Shown here one piece after another: positions 1-9,551 of a DNA stretch of 64,000 nt. The stretch comes from Anderseniella sp963787895 (GTDB taxonomy: Bacteria > Pseudomonadota > Alphaproteobacteria > Rhizobiales > Aestuariivirgaceae). The position numbers and the translations under genes are program-made. The notes beneath the pieces are model-generated. The model saw only the letters and a list, made by a program, of their open reading frames with translations. It was not told the DNA's origin and searched no databases. The stretch lies in contig CAWBEX010000001.1 in NCBI GenBank assembly GCA_963787895.1, positions 496,001 through 560,000 on the forward strand. Direction: 5' to 3'. Position 1 is the stretch's first letter, and each line of letters begins with the position of its first letter.

Positions 1-1821
1 ACGCCTACCGCGACGAGATCGTGCCATGGCTGAAGCGCATGACAGACGCCTGCCACGAGCACGGCTCGGCCTGCATGATACAGCTTACCCATCTGGGCAG
101 ACGCACAGTGTGGAACGGCGCCGACTGGTTGCCGGTCGTATCGCCGTCGAATGTCCGCGAGCCTGCCCACCGAGCATTTCCCAAGATCATGGAAGACTGG
201 GACATGGACCGGGTGGTCAACGACTATGCAGATGCCGCAGAGCGAATGAAGGAAGCCGGCCTGGACGGCTTTGAACTGGAATGCTACGGCCACTTGCTCG
301 AACTCGTTCTGGTCACCAGCCATCAACAATCGCGTCGACGAACATGGCGGCTCACTGGACAATCGCCTGCGTTTCACTATCCGTGTGCTGGAGGCCATCC
401 GCAAACGCATCGGCCCCGATTTCATTGTCGGCCTGCGGCTGGTGGCGGACGAAGACATGGAAAAAGGCATATCGCGCGACGAGGGCCTGGAGATCTGCCG
501 CCGCATGATTGCCACCGGCCACGTCGATTTCCTCAACATTATCCGAGGTCACATCGAGCACGACGGCCCCCTTTCGCGCGTTATACCGGTCACAGGCATG
601 GCCACAGCCCCTCACCTTGACTTTGCCGGCCAGGTACGCGCCGAAACCAAATTTCCGGTGTTTCATGCCGCCCGCATCAACGATGTCGCCACTGCCCGCC
701 ACGCCGTAGCCGAAGGCAAGCTCGACATGGTAGGCATGACCCGCGCCCACATTGCCGACCCGCATATTGGCCGCAAGATCATGGAAGGCCGCGAAGACGA
801 AGTTCGCCCATGCGTTGGTGCCACCTACTGTCTTGACCGGATTTACGAGGGCCGCGGCACCACCTGCATCCACAATGCTGCCACGGGCCGAGAGGCCACC
901 ATGCCGCACGATGTGCCGCGTGCCACGGGCAAACAGCGCCACATTGTCATAGTCGGCGCTGGACCTGCAGGCCTGGAGGCCGCCCGTGTCTCCGGCGAGC
1001 GTGGCCACAAGGTCACATTACTCGAAGCAGCACCACAGGCCGGCGGCCAGCTGCTGCTGGCAACAAGGGTCAAGCGTCGCGCGGAACTTGTTGGCATAAT
1101 CGACTGGCGGCTGTCCCAGCTTGAACGGCTCGGTGTGGCAGTTCACTACAACACATACGCCGAAGCCACTGACGTTGCCAGTTTTGAACCCGATGTCGTA
1201 GTCATCGCTACCGGTGGCCTGCCGCGCGAGGATGCCATCCCCCATGGCGGCGAACTCGCCACATCCAGCTGGGATATCATCTCCGGTGACGCCAGCGTAG
1301 GCGAGGACGTGCTGATGTACGATGACAACGGTGCACATCCCGGCATGGCCTCAACTGAGGCGATAATGGCCAACGGAGCCAAGCTTGAAGTTGTGTCGCC
1401 TGAACGCATGTTTGCGCCTGAGATTGGCGGCCTGAACCTCGTGCCCTACATCGAGAAACTGCATGGCCATGGCGCAATCATCACCACGATGACCAGGGTC
1501 CACTCGCTGAAACGGGAGGGCAACAAGATCTCCGCCACTCTGACGAGCGCTTACAACGGTGCCCGGATTGGTCAACGCCTTGTCGATCAGGTGGTGGTTG
1601 AGTATGCCACCACCCCCACGGACGACCTTTACTTTGCGCTCAAGCCGCATTCGCGCAATGGCGGCGAAATGGATTATGAAGCACTCGTTGCGGGCAAACC
1701 GCAAAGGGTGGTTCGCAACGCTGATGCAACATTCCAGTTATTCCGCATCGGCGATGCCGTTGCGGCGCGCAATGTACACGCAGGAATTTATGACGCCCTG
1801 CGGCTATGCAAGGATTTGTAG
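1..1821 (+). CDS. Dimethylglycine demethylase-like flavoprotein, 5' partial and frameshifted
   Basis: This is an NADH:flavin oxidoreductase of the trimethylamine dehydrogenase group, closest in feel to dimethylglycine demethylase subunit DgcA, which oxidatively demethylates dimethylglycine. The start lies outside the window. An FMN TIM-barrel part (DGFELECYGHLL, then DEHGGSLDNR) is followed by the motif CVGATYC near 812-830, where relatives bind a 4Fe-4S cluster with one cysteine substituted. A nucleotide-binding fold follows (VIVGAGPAGLEAA near 945). The reading frame changes by one base at about 301-309: frame 3 encodes the sequence up to GHLLEL and frame 1 resumes at FWSPAINNR, where relatives have a continuous sequence. 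The gene is therefore either disrupted or carries a one-base sequence error. Demethylation of this type releases formaldehyde, which fits the formaldehyde detoxification genes near 58-61 kb, although they are not linked. Confidence 0.75.
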
Positions 1822-1833
1822 GTAATTTCGGGG

Positions 1834-1861
1834 GCTTATCCACCGGCACCAGTGGATAAGC
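1834..1861. repeat. Inverted repeat with DnaA-box-like arms
   Basis: Perfect 10-bp arms GCTTATCCAC and GTGGATAAGC are separated by 8 bases, 13 bases after the stop codon of the first gene. Each arm resembles a DnaA box (TTATCCACA) with the last base changed. There is no T-tract, so it could be a weak transcription-end hairpin or a protein-binding site. Confidence 0.5.
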
Positions 1862-1929
1862 TGTGCACAACGCCATTCAGTATTGCCCACACCGCAGAAG
1901 CGGTAAATACTACCTTCATCAGCAGACGG

Positions 1930-2124
1930 GAGGGAAACTGATCGTACGCTGGCAGTAGAGTGAAGTCATTGTTTTCTTAGGAGAATCGCGGCGGACCTCA
2001 TACTGGTTGCCAGTAGAAGGCTGGAACGGTGCCAAGCGCCTTCGGGCTGCTAGCGTCCGGACCGCTGGATGCAGGCAAAAGAGGAAACGCGTGAGCGGGC
2101 AACCGTTTCACGCGTTTTCTTTTT
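1930..2124 (+). ncRNA. Candidate structured small RNA ending in an intrinsic terminator
   Basis: The 395-base gap between the first gene and the TadG-like gene has no convincing protein gene. It contains several hairpins: GCC-TTCG-GGC near 2039-2047, a TCCGGA-centred stem near 2053-2064, and a terminal stem-loop with a T-rich tail at 2085-2124. This arrangement looks like a short stable transcript on the plus strand. I do not recognise the family, and the 5' end is a guess. It could instead be read-through structure downstream of the first gene. Confidence 0.3.
2085..2124 (+). terminator. Rho-independent terminator
   Basis: The 10-bp arms AAACGCGTGA and TCACGCGTTT enclose a 13-base loop and are followed by TCTTTTT. 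It would end a plus-strand transcript from the 1.9-2.1 kb gap. Confidence 0.7.
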
Positions 2125-2141
2125 GGCACTGCAAATACGAA

Positions 2142-2171
2142 GGCACGCAACCAGTCGCCTGGTTGCGTGCC
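2142..2171. terminator. Perfect 13-bp hairpin downstream of the TadG-like gene
   Basis: GGCACGCAACCAG and its exact complement are separated by TCGC. It lies 45 bases beyond the stop of the minus-strand TadG-like gene. The T-tract is poor in both directions, so termination is likely but not certain. Confidence 0.5.
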
Positions 2172-2216
2172 CCGTTTGACGCCTCTTTTGCGAGGTCTGT
2201 CTCCCTGTAATCTTGC

Positions 2217-3821
2217 TTACTGGCTCAAATGCAGCTTGCGCAGTTCATCGGCAATCTGCTGGAAATTCTGAACAAGTGCCGCGTTGGAAGGCGGGTCAAA
2301 GTACTTTTCCGGGCTGGTTGCGCAATTCTTGATCAGGTTGCGCTGCGTCGCACTCGGCACGTTGTAGGCAAACGTGTAGCTTACAATGTCCGCTGCCTTC
2401 ACATTGCTGCAAGCCCGCTGCAAAAGCTGGTTCTGCTTGGTGATTGCAGTCCAGTAATTCGATGAACCCAGACGCTCCTGATCGAGAAAACCATACGCGG
2501 TGTAGGTTGATTCATTATGGTTGCCTTCAGAATCGAAGGTGTTTTCACCATCCGTCAGCAAAACCATGGCCTTGGTGATATCCTCATCCGAGTAGGAAAC
2601 ACCCTCGGTGAACGGCTCACCAGGCGAAATCACGCGCAGGCCCCAGCCGACACCTTCTGCAACATGAGTATAACCGTCAGCGCGCATGTTGTTGATGGTG
2701 TTCAGAACTGGTTCCTTCTCATTCGTCAGCTTCTGAATTGGCTGAATGTTGCAGCCCGCTTCCGGGCCTCGAGCGTTGGTGTTCACACGCTCACGTACAT
2801 ATTTGACATAATCCGTCTGCAACCACATGGCTCGGTTGTATGCACCGGAAACGCTGCTTGGTGCACTTTCCCTGCTATCGCTCAGGTAGTTATTGTAATA
2901 GCGCCACTTGTTGCCACCGCAGTTTGACCGATTACCGCTTGACCTGCTGATACAAGATTGGCCGTCACTGGCCTTTCCAGGTTCATCAGGCGCAAACGCT
3001 GGCGGAAACAAGGTGCTTTCGAGATTTATGTCCGGCGTCACATCGTCAACCGACAAATTGCCAGCGCGGGCTTCCACACAGCCAGGCCAGGTGCGGCTGG
3101 AACGGCGCGCCGTTATGGCCTGCCATCCTCTCCAGTTGTGCCATTCATTCGAACCCGAGAAGTTGTCTTTCGACAGATCATTCTTGCCGGTTGTGTCTAC
3201 CCAGAATTCGGTGCTCTTGTCCGGACCCACATTGACAAACTGCGAGAACGGCACGACGCCGACCTTCAGCGTATCGGCCACTTCGCGTGGGCCGAACAGG
3301 ATCTCGACAAAGTCATGGGCGGCGATCTTCAACGTTGAAAGGCGGCTTTGGCGACCCATTGAGCCAGTGTTATCAAACACCAGTACAACTTCCAGGCCGG
3401 TTGCCTCCTTGCTCACCTCAGATGTCGCCGAGATGATCGTGCTGTCAAAACCTGCAACCTTGGTGAGGTAGTTTTGCACTTCGACCGAACCAGTCACTGT
3501 CAGTTCATTACCGCCAACAGACATGGTCATGCTCGGCGTGCCGGAGTTGGCCGGCGTACCAAAGTTTGAGTTGAAGTAGTCCTTGGCGATCCGCTCAAGT
3601 TCCTCTTCGCTCTTGTTGGCCTCACGACCGGCTGCAAGCGCTGCCGCATCAACTGCGGCCTGCAGGCGCGCATGGACAGAAACCTGGTTGCCATAGTCAA
3701 CAGCAACACCTGCTGCCATAATCATTGGAACAGCAGCAACCGCCAGTACTGGCGCCAGTGTTCCGGACTCGCTACCGCCAAATCGCTTCAGCAGCCGCAG
3801 CTTGGATGCAAGACCAAACAT
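2217..3821 (-). CDS. TadG-like pilus assembly protein with von Willebrand A domain
   Basis: A 534-residue protein of the TadE/TadG type, membrane-anchored with a large extracytoplasmic part. Residues about 10-40 give a basic stretch and one hydrophobic segment (LAPVLAVAAVPMIMAAGVAV). These are followed by the family-typical region ending LQAAVDAAALAAGRE. A vWA domain begins near residue 145 with a metal-site motif written DNTGSMG rather than the usual DxSxS, and later carries VLLTDGENT. I chose the start at 3821 because GGGAGAGA lies just upstream; an in-frame extension to 3980 has no such signal. No other tad genes are visible in the window, so it is either an orphan or serves a pilus locus elsewhere. 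TadG proteins are thought to support Flp pilus assembly or surface adhesion. Confidence 0.8.
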   Translation of the reverse strand: MFGLASKLRLLKRFGGSESGTLAPVLAVAAVPMIMAAGVAVDYGNQVSVHARLQAAVDAAALAAGREANKSEEELERIAKDYFNSNFGTPANSGTPSMTMSVGGNELTVTGSVEVQNYLTKVAGFDSTIISATSEVSKEATGLEVVLVFDNTGSMGRQSRLSTLKIAAHDFVEILFGPREVADTLKVGVVPFSQFVNVGPDKSTEFWVDTTGKNDLSKDNFSGSNEWHNWRGWQAITARRSSRTWPGCVEARAGNLSVDDVTPDINLESTLFPPAFAPDEPGKASDGQSCISRSSGNRSNCGGNKWRYYNNYLSDSRESAPSSVSGAYNRAMWLQTDYVKYVRERVNTNARGPEAGCNIQPIQKLTNEKEPVLNTINNMRADGYTHVAEGVGWGLRVISPGEPFTEGVSYSDEDITKAMVLLTDGENTFDSEGNHNESTYTAYGFLDQERLGSSNYWTAITKQNQLLQRACSNVKAADIVSYTFAYNVPSATQRNLIKNCATSPEKYFDPPSNAALVQNFQQIADELRKLHLSQ

Positions 3822-4136
3822 TATTCTCTCTCCCGTAAATAACTGAGTAGCCAGTGCACCCAGTTTGCGCTCCTTCTTCCAATCGCAGTTGGAAGTAAAA
3901 TTACCGATGCTGCCTTTGTACCAGACCGATCGCAATTTCGGTGAATTTGAGGAATTATCGGCTAACAAAAGCTGAATCATTCCAGTGGCTTTTGCCTAAA
4001 ACTGGGTTTGGTTATACAGTCATGGCAGTTGCAACTGTGGCGAACTCTGCGGTTCTTGACTTCCATCAATGACACACCGCTTATTGGCTGCAGACATTGC
4101 CACAATCAACCGATGCACCTGCCGGGAGGCACGCAA

Positions 4137-5003
4137 ATGACTACGCCAGATATCCTTGCGTTCTTTGATGAGCCAACAAACACAGCAAGCTACGTGGTGA
4201 CAGACCCGGAGACCAAAGCATGTGCCGTAGTTGATAGCGTACTGGATTATGATGCCGCCGCCGGACGCACATCAACACGTTCAGCCGACGCCATCATCAA
4301 GTATGTCAAGGACAACAACTTGACTTGCGAGTGGCTGCTGGAAACCCACGTTCACGCCGACCACCTGTCTGCCGCCCCCTATATCCAACGCAAACTTGGC
4401 GGCAAGCTGGCCATCGGTGCAGGCATCACCCAGGTGCAGGAAGTGTTCGGCAAGGTTTTCAATGCCGGCACCGAATTCGAACGCGACGGGTCGCAGTTTG
4501 ACAGGTTGCTGAATGACGGCGACGAACTGGCCATCGGCGCATTGTCTGTTTCGATAATGCACACCCCTGGTCACACGCCTGCTTGCGTGACCTATGTCAT
4601 GGGAGATGCAGCCTTTGTGGGTGATACCCTTTTCATGCCTGATTTTGGCACCGCGCGGGCAGACTTTCCAGGCGGCGATGCACGCCAGCTTTATCGCTCC
4701 ATCCGAAAGGTACTGGCGCTGCCGCCGCAAACGCGGCTGTTCATGTGCCACGATTACAAGGCACCGGGCCGCGACGAGTATGCATGGCAAACCACCGTGG
4801 CCGAAGAGCGCGCCAACAATGTACATGTCCGGGATGGTGTTAGTGAGGACGAGTTCGTCGCCTTGCGCGAGGCACGCGATGCAAAGCTTGGCATGCCAAA
4901 ACTGATCGTCCCTTCAATTCAGGTGAACATGCGCGCAGGCCGCATGCCCGAGCCGGAGGACAATGGTGTGGTCTATCTCAAGACCCCCCTTAACCAGCTC
5001 TAG
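4137..5003 (+). CDS. MBL-fold metallo-hydrolase, ETHE1/Blh-like (putative persulfide dioxygenase)
   Basis: A 288-residue metallo-beta-lactamase-fold protein with the metal motif THVHADHLSAA near residue 68, a second histidine in HTPGHTPACV near 146, an aspartate in FVGDTLF, and a late histidine in MCHDYK. The long form with the tail KTPLNQL matches the bacterial Blh/ETHE1-like group, in which glutathione persulfide dioxygenases that detoxify sulfide are found. The start at 4137 follows GGGAGG with good spacing; an upstream in-frame methionine at 4008 lacks one. The gene stands alone, with a divergent TadG-like gene upstream and a convergent flavin dehydrogenase 9 bases downstream. Sulfur trafficking is consistent with the split YeeE genes at 26.7 kb, but that link is only inferred. 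Confidence 0.75.
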   Translation: MTTPDILAFFDEPTNTASYVVTDPETKACAVVDSVLDYDAAAGRTSTRSADAIIKYVKDNNLTCEWLLETHVHADHLSAAPYIQRKLGGKLAIGAGITQVQEVFGKVFNAGTEFERDGSQFDRLLNDGDELAIGALSVSIMHTPGHTPACVTYVMGDAAFVGDTLFMPDFGTARADFPGGDARQLYRSIRKVLALPPQTRLFMCHDYKAPGRDEYAWQTTVAEERANNVHVRDGVSEDEFVALREARDAKLGMPKLIVPSIQVNMRAGRMPEPEDNGVVYLKTPLNQL

Positions 5004-5012
5004 AGGCGCTGA

Positions 5013-6386
5013 CTACAACAGAACCTTGTCCGGGTTCATCAGGTTATGGGGGTCAAACACCTGCTTCACCAGCCTTGCTGCAGCAAGCCTGCCGCCATCG
5101 CCGTGATCCAACAGCGCCTGCATCTTCTCGATGCCAATACCGTGCTCCGCCGAGATTGAGCCGCCACACTCCTTGATGCCGGCAAACACCACTGCATCGA
5201 CCCGCATCTTGTCCGGCGTCCCGCCGCCTGCATGAGACACGGTAATATGCAGGTTTCCATCGCCCAGGTGCCCCATCACGCTAAGCCGCATGTCCGCGCC
5301 CATCGCACCAATCGCGGCCTCAAGTCCTGAAGCATATTCATCCAGCCGATCCAGCGGCAGCGACACGTCATACCACAACCCACCCGGCCAGGCCTTTTCA
5401 ACTTCCCAGCTTTCCTCGCGAATGCGCCACATGTCCGCCTCCTGACGTCCGCTTTGCGCAAACACCGCATCGCTCACATGTCCCGCCTCGACAGCAGCCA
5501 ACAGTCCCGCTTCCAGAGTCTCACGCGCTGCTGATTGTGTAGCCCCACCCGCTTCAAACAACACATACAAAGGCGCCTCGCAGAATGTCAGCAGATCCGA
5601 TAATCCCAGAGCCTCAGCCACGGTCATTGCATAGTTGCGCCACATGACCTCTGCACGCAGCAGGTCGCCACGCCTGCGCAACTGGTAAAAGCCCTGCACG
5701 GCCGCCTGCGCGCTAGCGCAAGAAGCGATTGCCGTTGCCGTGGCACCCGGCACCTGCTCGAGCTTCAACACCGCGCGCGTTACGATGCCAAGGCGTCCTT
5801 CAGCTCCTATCAGCAAATGCTTTATGTCCAGCCCCTCATTGGCCTTGGTCACCCGGGTCATGTCACTAAACAAGCTGCCGTCCGGCATCACAGCTTCAAG
5901 CCCCAACACGCGGTGGCGCATAACCCCGCAACGGAATGCCTCCATGCCGCCAGCGTTGGTCGAGATCATACCGCCAATGGTGGCAGAGCCGCGAGCGGCC
6001 AGGTCGATGCCTGGTGTCAACCCGGCCTGTGCGCAGCGTTCCTGCACTACCTGCAGCGTTGCACCTGCTTGTGCAACAACGGTTCCGGACAAGGTGTCCA
6101 CATCCTCGATTGCATTCATCCGCGACATATCAACAATCAATTGGCCCGGCTTGCTGGCTCCTGCCCCGGCAAGCCCGGTCCGCCCGCCGTGTGTGACAAT
6201 AGGCACCGCGTACAGTGCACACAGCTTGACCAGCGCCTGCACTTGCCCCGTAGTTTCTGGAAATGCAGCAATTTTCGCATCCAGGTTATTGTCATGAAAA
6301 CCCTTGTCCAGCGCGCTGAAGGCCTCGCCCCGGCGCACAGTGCACAGGGCCTCCAGCGCCTTCACCAAATTGTTGTCCAGCGCCAT
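5013..6386 (-). CDS. FAD-linked 2-hydroxyacid dehydrogenase, GlcD / D-2-hydroxyglutarate dehydrogenase type
   Basis: A 457-residue flavoprotein with an N-terminal PCMH-type FAD domain (THGGRTGLAG near residue 65, then GSATIGGMISTNAGG near 132) and a C-terminal FAD-oxidase domain with MGHLGDGNLHI and AEHGIGIEKMQ. These are the landmarks of D-lactate, glycolate and D-2-hydroxyglutarate dehydrogenases, which oxidise a D-2-hydroxyacid and pass electrons to a carrier. The exact substrate cannot be read from the sequence. The ATG at 6386 has AAGGGA upstream; a GTG three bases earlier is also possible. It is divergent from the P1 peptidase gene with only about 38 bases between starts, so the two must share a very compact control region. 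Confidence 0.85.
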   Translation of the reverse strand: MALDNNLVKALEALCTVRRGEAFSALDKGFHDNNLDAKIAAFPETTGQVQALVKLCALYAVPIVTHGGRTGLAGAGASKPGQLIVDMSRMNAIEDVDTLSGTVVAQAGATLQVVQERCAQAGLTPGIDLAARGSATIGGMISTNAGGMEAFRCGVMRHRVLGLEAVMPDGSLFSDMTRVTKANEGLDIKHLLIGAEGRLGIVTRAVLKLEQVPGATATAIASCASAQAAVQGFYQLRRRGDLLRAEVMWRNYAMTVAEALGLSDLLTFCEAPLYVLFEAGGATQSAARETLEAGLLAAVEAGHVSDAVFAQSGRQEADMWRIREESWEVEKAWPGGLWYDVSLPLDRLDEYASGLEAAIGAMGADMRLSVMGHLGDGNLHITVSHAGGGTPDKMRVDAVVFAGIKECGGSISAEHGIGIEKMQALLDHGDGGRLAAARLVKQVFDPHNLMNPDKVLL

Positions 6387-6424
6387 CACGCATTCCCTTG
6401 CCGCTACAGGTTTAAAGCTTCATC

Positions 6425-7543
6425 ATGCCTTCAAACAAATCACTGGACCAGCCTTCAATGAGCGACACCAACTGGATGAGCACGCCGCCTGGCAAAGTTC
6501 GGGCCCGCGGCCTTGGCATCTGTGTCGATGGCGCCCCCGGGCCCTTGAACGCCATTACCGACGTCGCCGGTGTGGAGGTTGGTTATTCCACGCTGATTGA
6601 AGGCAAGGACATCAGAACCGGCGTCACCGGAATACTGCCTCGTGGCCGCGCAGGTGCCGCCACGCCCTGCATGGCTGGCAGTTTTTCTTTCAACGGCAAC
6701 GGAGAAATGACCGGACTGGCCTGGATCGAGGAAGCAGGCGAACTGCAAACACCAATCACCATCACCAACACGGCGTCTTGCGGCGTCACCCGCGATGCAA
6801 CGCTCAAATGGCTGGTGAACACTGGCATCGGCACTGGGCAGGACTGGGGTCTGCCGGTGGCTGCGGAAACCTATGATGGCGAGTTGAACGACATCAACGG
6901 TTTCCACGTGAAGGATCAGCACGTCTTTGCCGCGTTCGACACAGCGACGCAAGGTGCCTTCGAGCTTGGTTCGACAGGCGGCGGTACCGGCATGATAACC
7001 TACGAGTTCAAGGCAGGTTCCGGCTCGGCATCACGACAGGTCACAGCCGTAAGCAAATCCTACACACTCGCCGCTTTTGTTCAGTCCAACTTCGGCCTGC
7101 GCCACGAATTGACGGTGCTGGGCGTGCCCGTTGGCAGGGAACTTAAAGGCGGCGAGTGCCGCTCAAAGGGGTCGGGCTCCATAATAGCAATCATCGCAAC
7201 TGATGCGCCGCTTCTGCCACACCAGTTGAAACGGCTTGCCCGGCGTGTGCCGCTAGGCCTCGCCCGCACCGGAACCATCGGCCACAATTCTTCAGGCGAT
7301 ATCTTTCTGGCCTTCTCAACCGCCAACGACAAAGTGCTTGGCGCGTCTGGCTTGCGCCACCTCGATGCACTGGCCGACAGCGAACTCGACCCGCTGTTTG
7401 AAGCAGTGGTTCAAACTGTTGAAGAAGCCGTGCTGGATGCCATGATCTGCAACGAGGACATGAGCGGGCGCAATGGCCTTACGGTGCGTGCACTGCCCCA
7501 CGCCGATCTGCTGGACATCCTGAAGAAAGCCGGACGGATCTAG
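6425..7543 (+). CDS. P1 family N-terminal nucleophile peptidase (DmpA/BapA-like)
   Basis: A 372-residue member of peptidase family P1 (S58), self-processing aminopeptidase/esterases that act on short peptides including D-amino-acid or beta-peptides. The first half carries NTASCGVTRDATLKW and GSTGGGTGM. The self-cleavage and nucleophile region is IGHNSSGDIFLAFST near residue 285, where the enzyme is expected to cut ahead of a serine to make two chains. There is no signal peptide. Starts at 6425 and 6458 are both possible, and neither has a strong ribosome site. It overlaps the end of the downstream minus-strand gene by 4 bases. Confidence 0.85.
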   Translation: MPSNKSLDQPSMSDTNWMSTPPGKVRARGLGICVDGAPGPLNAITDVAGVEVGYSTLIEGKDIRTGVTGILPRGRAGAATPCMAGSFSFNGNGEMTGLAWIEEAGELQTPITITNTASCGVTRDATLKWLVNTGIGTGQDWGLPVAAETYDGELNDINGFHVKDQHVFAAFDTATQGAFELGSTGGGTGMITYEFKAGSGSASRQVTAVSKSYTLAAFVQSNFGLRHELTVLGVPVGRELKGGECRSKGSGSIIAIIATDAPLLPHQLKRLARRVPLGLARTGTIGHNSSGDIFLAFSTANDKVLGASGLRHLDALADSELDPLFEAVVQTVEEAVLDAMICNEDMSGRNGLTVRALPHADLLDILKKAGRI

Positions 7544-7743
7544 CCAGTCTTTTTTACACTACAAGTGTTGATACCAAGCAGGCTGTATGGCGGGCACCAG
7601 CCGACAATTGCGGTGAACAGAGGCACAATACCAATCCAGCCAAGCCATGCGTACTGGCCAGTTCCGGCCAGAGCCCAAACAATCAGGCCAACGCCGAGTA
7701 TTGCGCGCAGAGCCCGGTCAACACTTCCCACATTACGTGTCAT
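7540..7743 (-). CDS. Small membrane protein, DUF2892 (YgaP membrane-part-like)
   Basis: A 67-residue protein starting MTRNVGSVDRALRAILG, with two hydrophobic segments (LGVGLIVWALAGTG and WIGIVPLFTAIVGW) and a CPPYSLLGINTC tail. This is the DUF2892 pattern found alone or fused to rhodanese domains. Function is unknown; the conserved tail cysteines suggest thiol or sulfur chemistry. The start at 7743 gives the family's usual N-terminus. It converges with the P1 peptidase gene. Confidence 0.75.
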   Translation of the reverse strand: MTRNVGSVDRALRAILGVGLIVWALAGTGQYAWLGWIGIVPLFTAIVGWCPPYSLLGINTCSVKKTG

Positions 7744-7831
7744 TGTCTCGTTTCCCAGTTTGCCCGGCTGCGAAGGCAACCGGATACATATTCAATGTCT
7801 AATATGTATGGGGAAACAGCAATGATCCAGA

Positions 7832-8860
7832 TCAAGCCACGCCGAGTTTCTTCTGCAGGTTGGAACTTGAAGTTGTGTACTGGAACAACAGCCGCTCTCC
7901 CGGTTTGCAAATGCGGAATGCTTCCTGCGCCATCAGCGCTGCTTCATGGAAGCCGGAAAGGATCAACTTCAGTTTGCCCGGATAGGTATTGATGTCGCCA
8001 ATGGCGAAAATGCCCGCAATGTTGGTGGCAAACTTCTCGGTATCCACCGGCACCAGGTTCTCATGCAGATTCAGACCCCAGTCTGCAACAGGGCCGAGTT
8101 TCATGGTCAAACCGAAGAACGGCAACAAGGTGTTGCATGCCACCTCCAGTTCAGCTTCCTTGGTCTTCACCGTAACACCGGACAAAGTCTTGCCATCGCC
8201 GTGCAGCGACGTCACCTGACCGATGTGCAGGTTCATCTTGCCGCCGGCAACCAGCTCACGCATCTTGTTGACGCTGTCAGGCGCAGCGCGGAACTCATCG
8301 CGCCTATGCAACAGTGTCATCGAGTTGGCCAATGGCTGCAGGTTGTTCACCCAATCCAGGGCAGAGTCGCCGCCACCAACAATCAAGATGTCCTTGCCGC
8401 GGAAGTCTTCCATCCTTTTGACGGAATAAAAGACGCTGGTACCTTCATAGTCATCAATGCCTGGCATCGGCGGTTTCTTCGGCTGAAAGCTGCCACCGCC
8501 AGCAGCAATCACCACCACCTTGCAATGGAATTTGATATCACCATCAGTAGCCAGCTCAAACGTGCCGTCATCGAGCTTCTTCAGGCCCGTAACCATCTGG
8601 TTGTAGTGGTATTGCGGGTTGAACGGAGCAGCCTGCTCCAGCAGGCGATCTGTCAGATCCTGACCAGTCACCAGCGGCAAAGCCGGGATGTCATAGATCG
8701 GCTTTTCCGGATACAGCTCGGCGCATTGGCCGCCTGGCTTGTCGAGAATGTCAACCACATGACACTTGAGATCCAGCAGCCCCAGTTCGAAAACAGCGAA
8801 CAGACCGCACGGGCCAGCACCCACAATCACAACATCGGTTTCTATCGCCTGACCGCTCAT
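7832..8860 (-). CDS. Ferredoxin-NADP(+) reductase, thioredoxin-reductase-like type
   Basis: A 342-residue flavoprotein moving electrons between NADPH and ferredoxin. The FAD site is VVIVGAGPCGLFAVFELG near residue 10 and the NAD(P) site is ILIVGGGDSALDW near 160. The CxxC disulfide of true thioredoxin reductases is missing, which defines the TrxR-like FNR group. The C-terminal FAD motif is GIFAIGDINTYPGK. The ATG at 8860 has AGGAGG nine bases upstream; an extension to a TTG at 8887 is less likely. The next gene upstream on the same strand is a 2Fe-2S ferredoxin, an obvious redox partner. Confidence 0.9.
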   Translation of the reverse strand: MSGQAIETDVVIVGAGPCGLFAVFELGLLDLKCHVVDILDKPGGQCAELYPEKPIYDIPALPLVTGQDLTDRLLEQAAPFNPQYHYNQMVTGLKKLDDGTFELATDGDIKFHCKVVVIAAGGGSFQPKKPPMPGIDDYEGTSVFYSVKRMEDFRGKDILIVGGGDSALDWVNNLQPLANSMTLLHRRDEFRAAPDSVNKMRELVAGGKMNLHIGQVTSLHGDGKTLSGVTVKTKEAELEVACNTLLPFFGLTMKLGPVADWGLNLHENLVPVDTEKFATNIAGIFAIGDINTYPGKLKLILSGFHEAALMAQEAFRICKPGERLLFQYTTSSSNLQKKLGVA

Positions 8861-8918
8861 AGGGCTGGGCCTCCTCAGTTCAAACAAAGCCAGATTTCAG
8901 ACAGTAAAGTGCAGTCTT

Positions 8919-9239
8919 CTAGAACTGCTTTTCCGGCACTTTCAGCACAAGGCCGTCAATATCGTCAGAGACACGAATCTGACATGACAGCCGCGAGGAG
9001 TCTTGCACCTCAAAGGCAAAGTCCAGCATGTCTTCTTCCATTTCCGAACGTTCTGCCAGCTTTTCAGCCCATTCGCCCTGCAGATACACGTGGCATGTCG
9101 CACATGCACAAGCCCCGCCACAATCTGCATCAATGCCTGGCACCATGTTCTTGATTGCGGTTTCCATCACGGACATACCGTTCTCGCCGTCCACTACGTG
9201 CTCTGTGCCGTTGTGTTCGATGAAAGTGATCTTCGCCAT
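8919..9239 (-). CDS. 2Fe-2S ferredoxin, FdVI/adrenodoxin type
   Basis: A 106-residue ferredoxin with the cluster ligands in CGGACACATC (C-x5-C-x2-C near residues 39-48) and a fourth cysteine in LSCQIRV. This is the vertebrate-adrenodoxin-like class that serves Fe-S assembly or P450s in alphaproteobacteria. The start MAKITFIEHNG at 9239 matches the family; the upstream in-frame extension to 9290 has no support. It sits 58 bases ahead of the ferredoxin reductase on the same strand, so the two probably form one transcript. Confidence 0.9.
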   Translation of the reverse strand: MAKITFIEHNGTEHVVDGENGMSVMETAIKNMVPGIDADCGGACACATCHVYLQGEWAEKLAERSEMEEDMLDFAFEVQDSSRLSCQIRVSDDIDGLVLKVPEKQF

Positions 9240-9551
9240 TTTCGGTCCTGCCAATTTCCCCGGCATGCAAACTTGTTTGCATACCATCAATTACAAATCA
9301 GCTTCCTAGCTAGGACGTCAGCAGCGAAAATGCAACATTTTCCACCGCAACCAACTCCAAAACACGCACTTGTGCGACAATAGGAGCCGGGTGCGCGCCG
9401 CAATCCAGGCCGTAACACCACCCTGCTGCTGGCTGAACACGCATAAATACCCATCGCGATGCCAGAATTCACGCAACATGGTAGAAAACAGGAATTCGAA
9501 GATTGAACTTGTTTGCGAACGCGGCCAAAGGCCGAGCCGTGACGGCAGTGC

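Noticed and set aside
2007..2210. 67-codon plus-strand frame in the first intergenic region
   Set aside because: It runs through two strong hairpins including a terminator, and its sequence has no protein-like features.
7946..9154. 402-codon plus-strand frame across the ferredoxin reductase and ferredoxin genes
   Set aside because: It runs antisense to two confidently identified genes and their intergenic gap.
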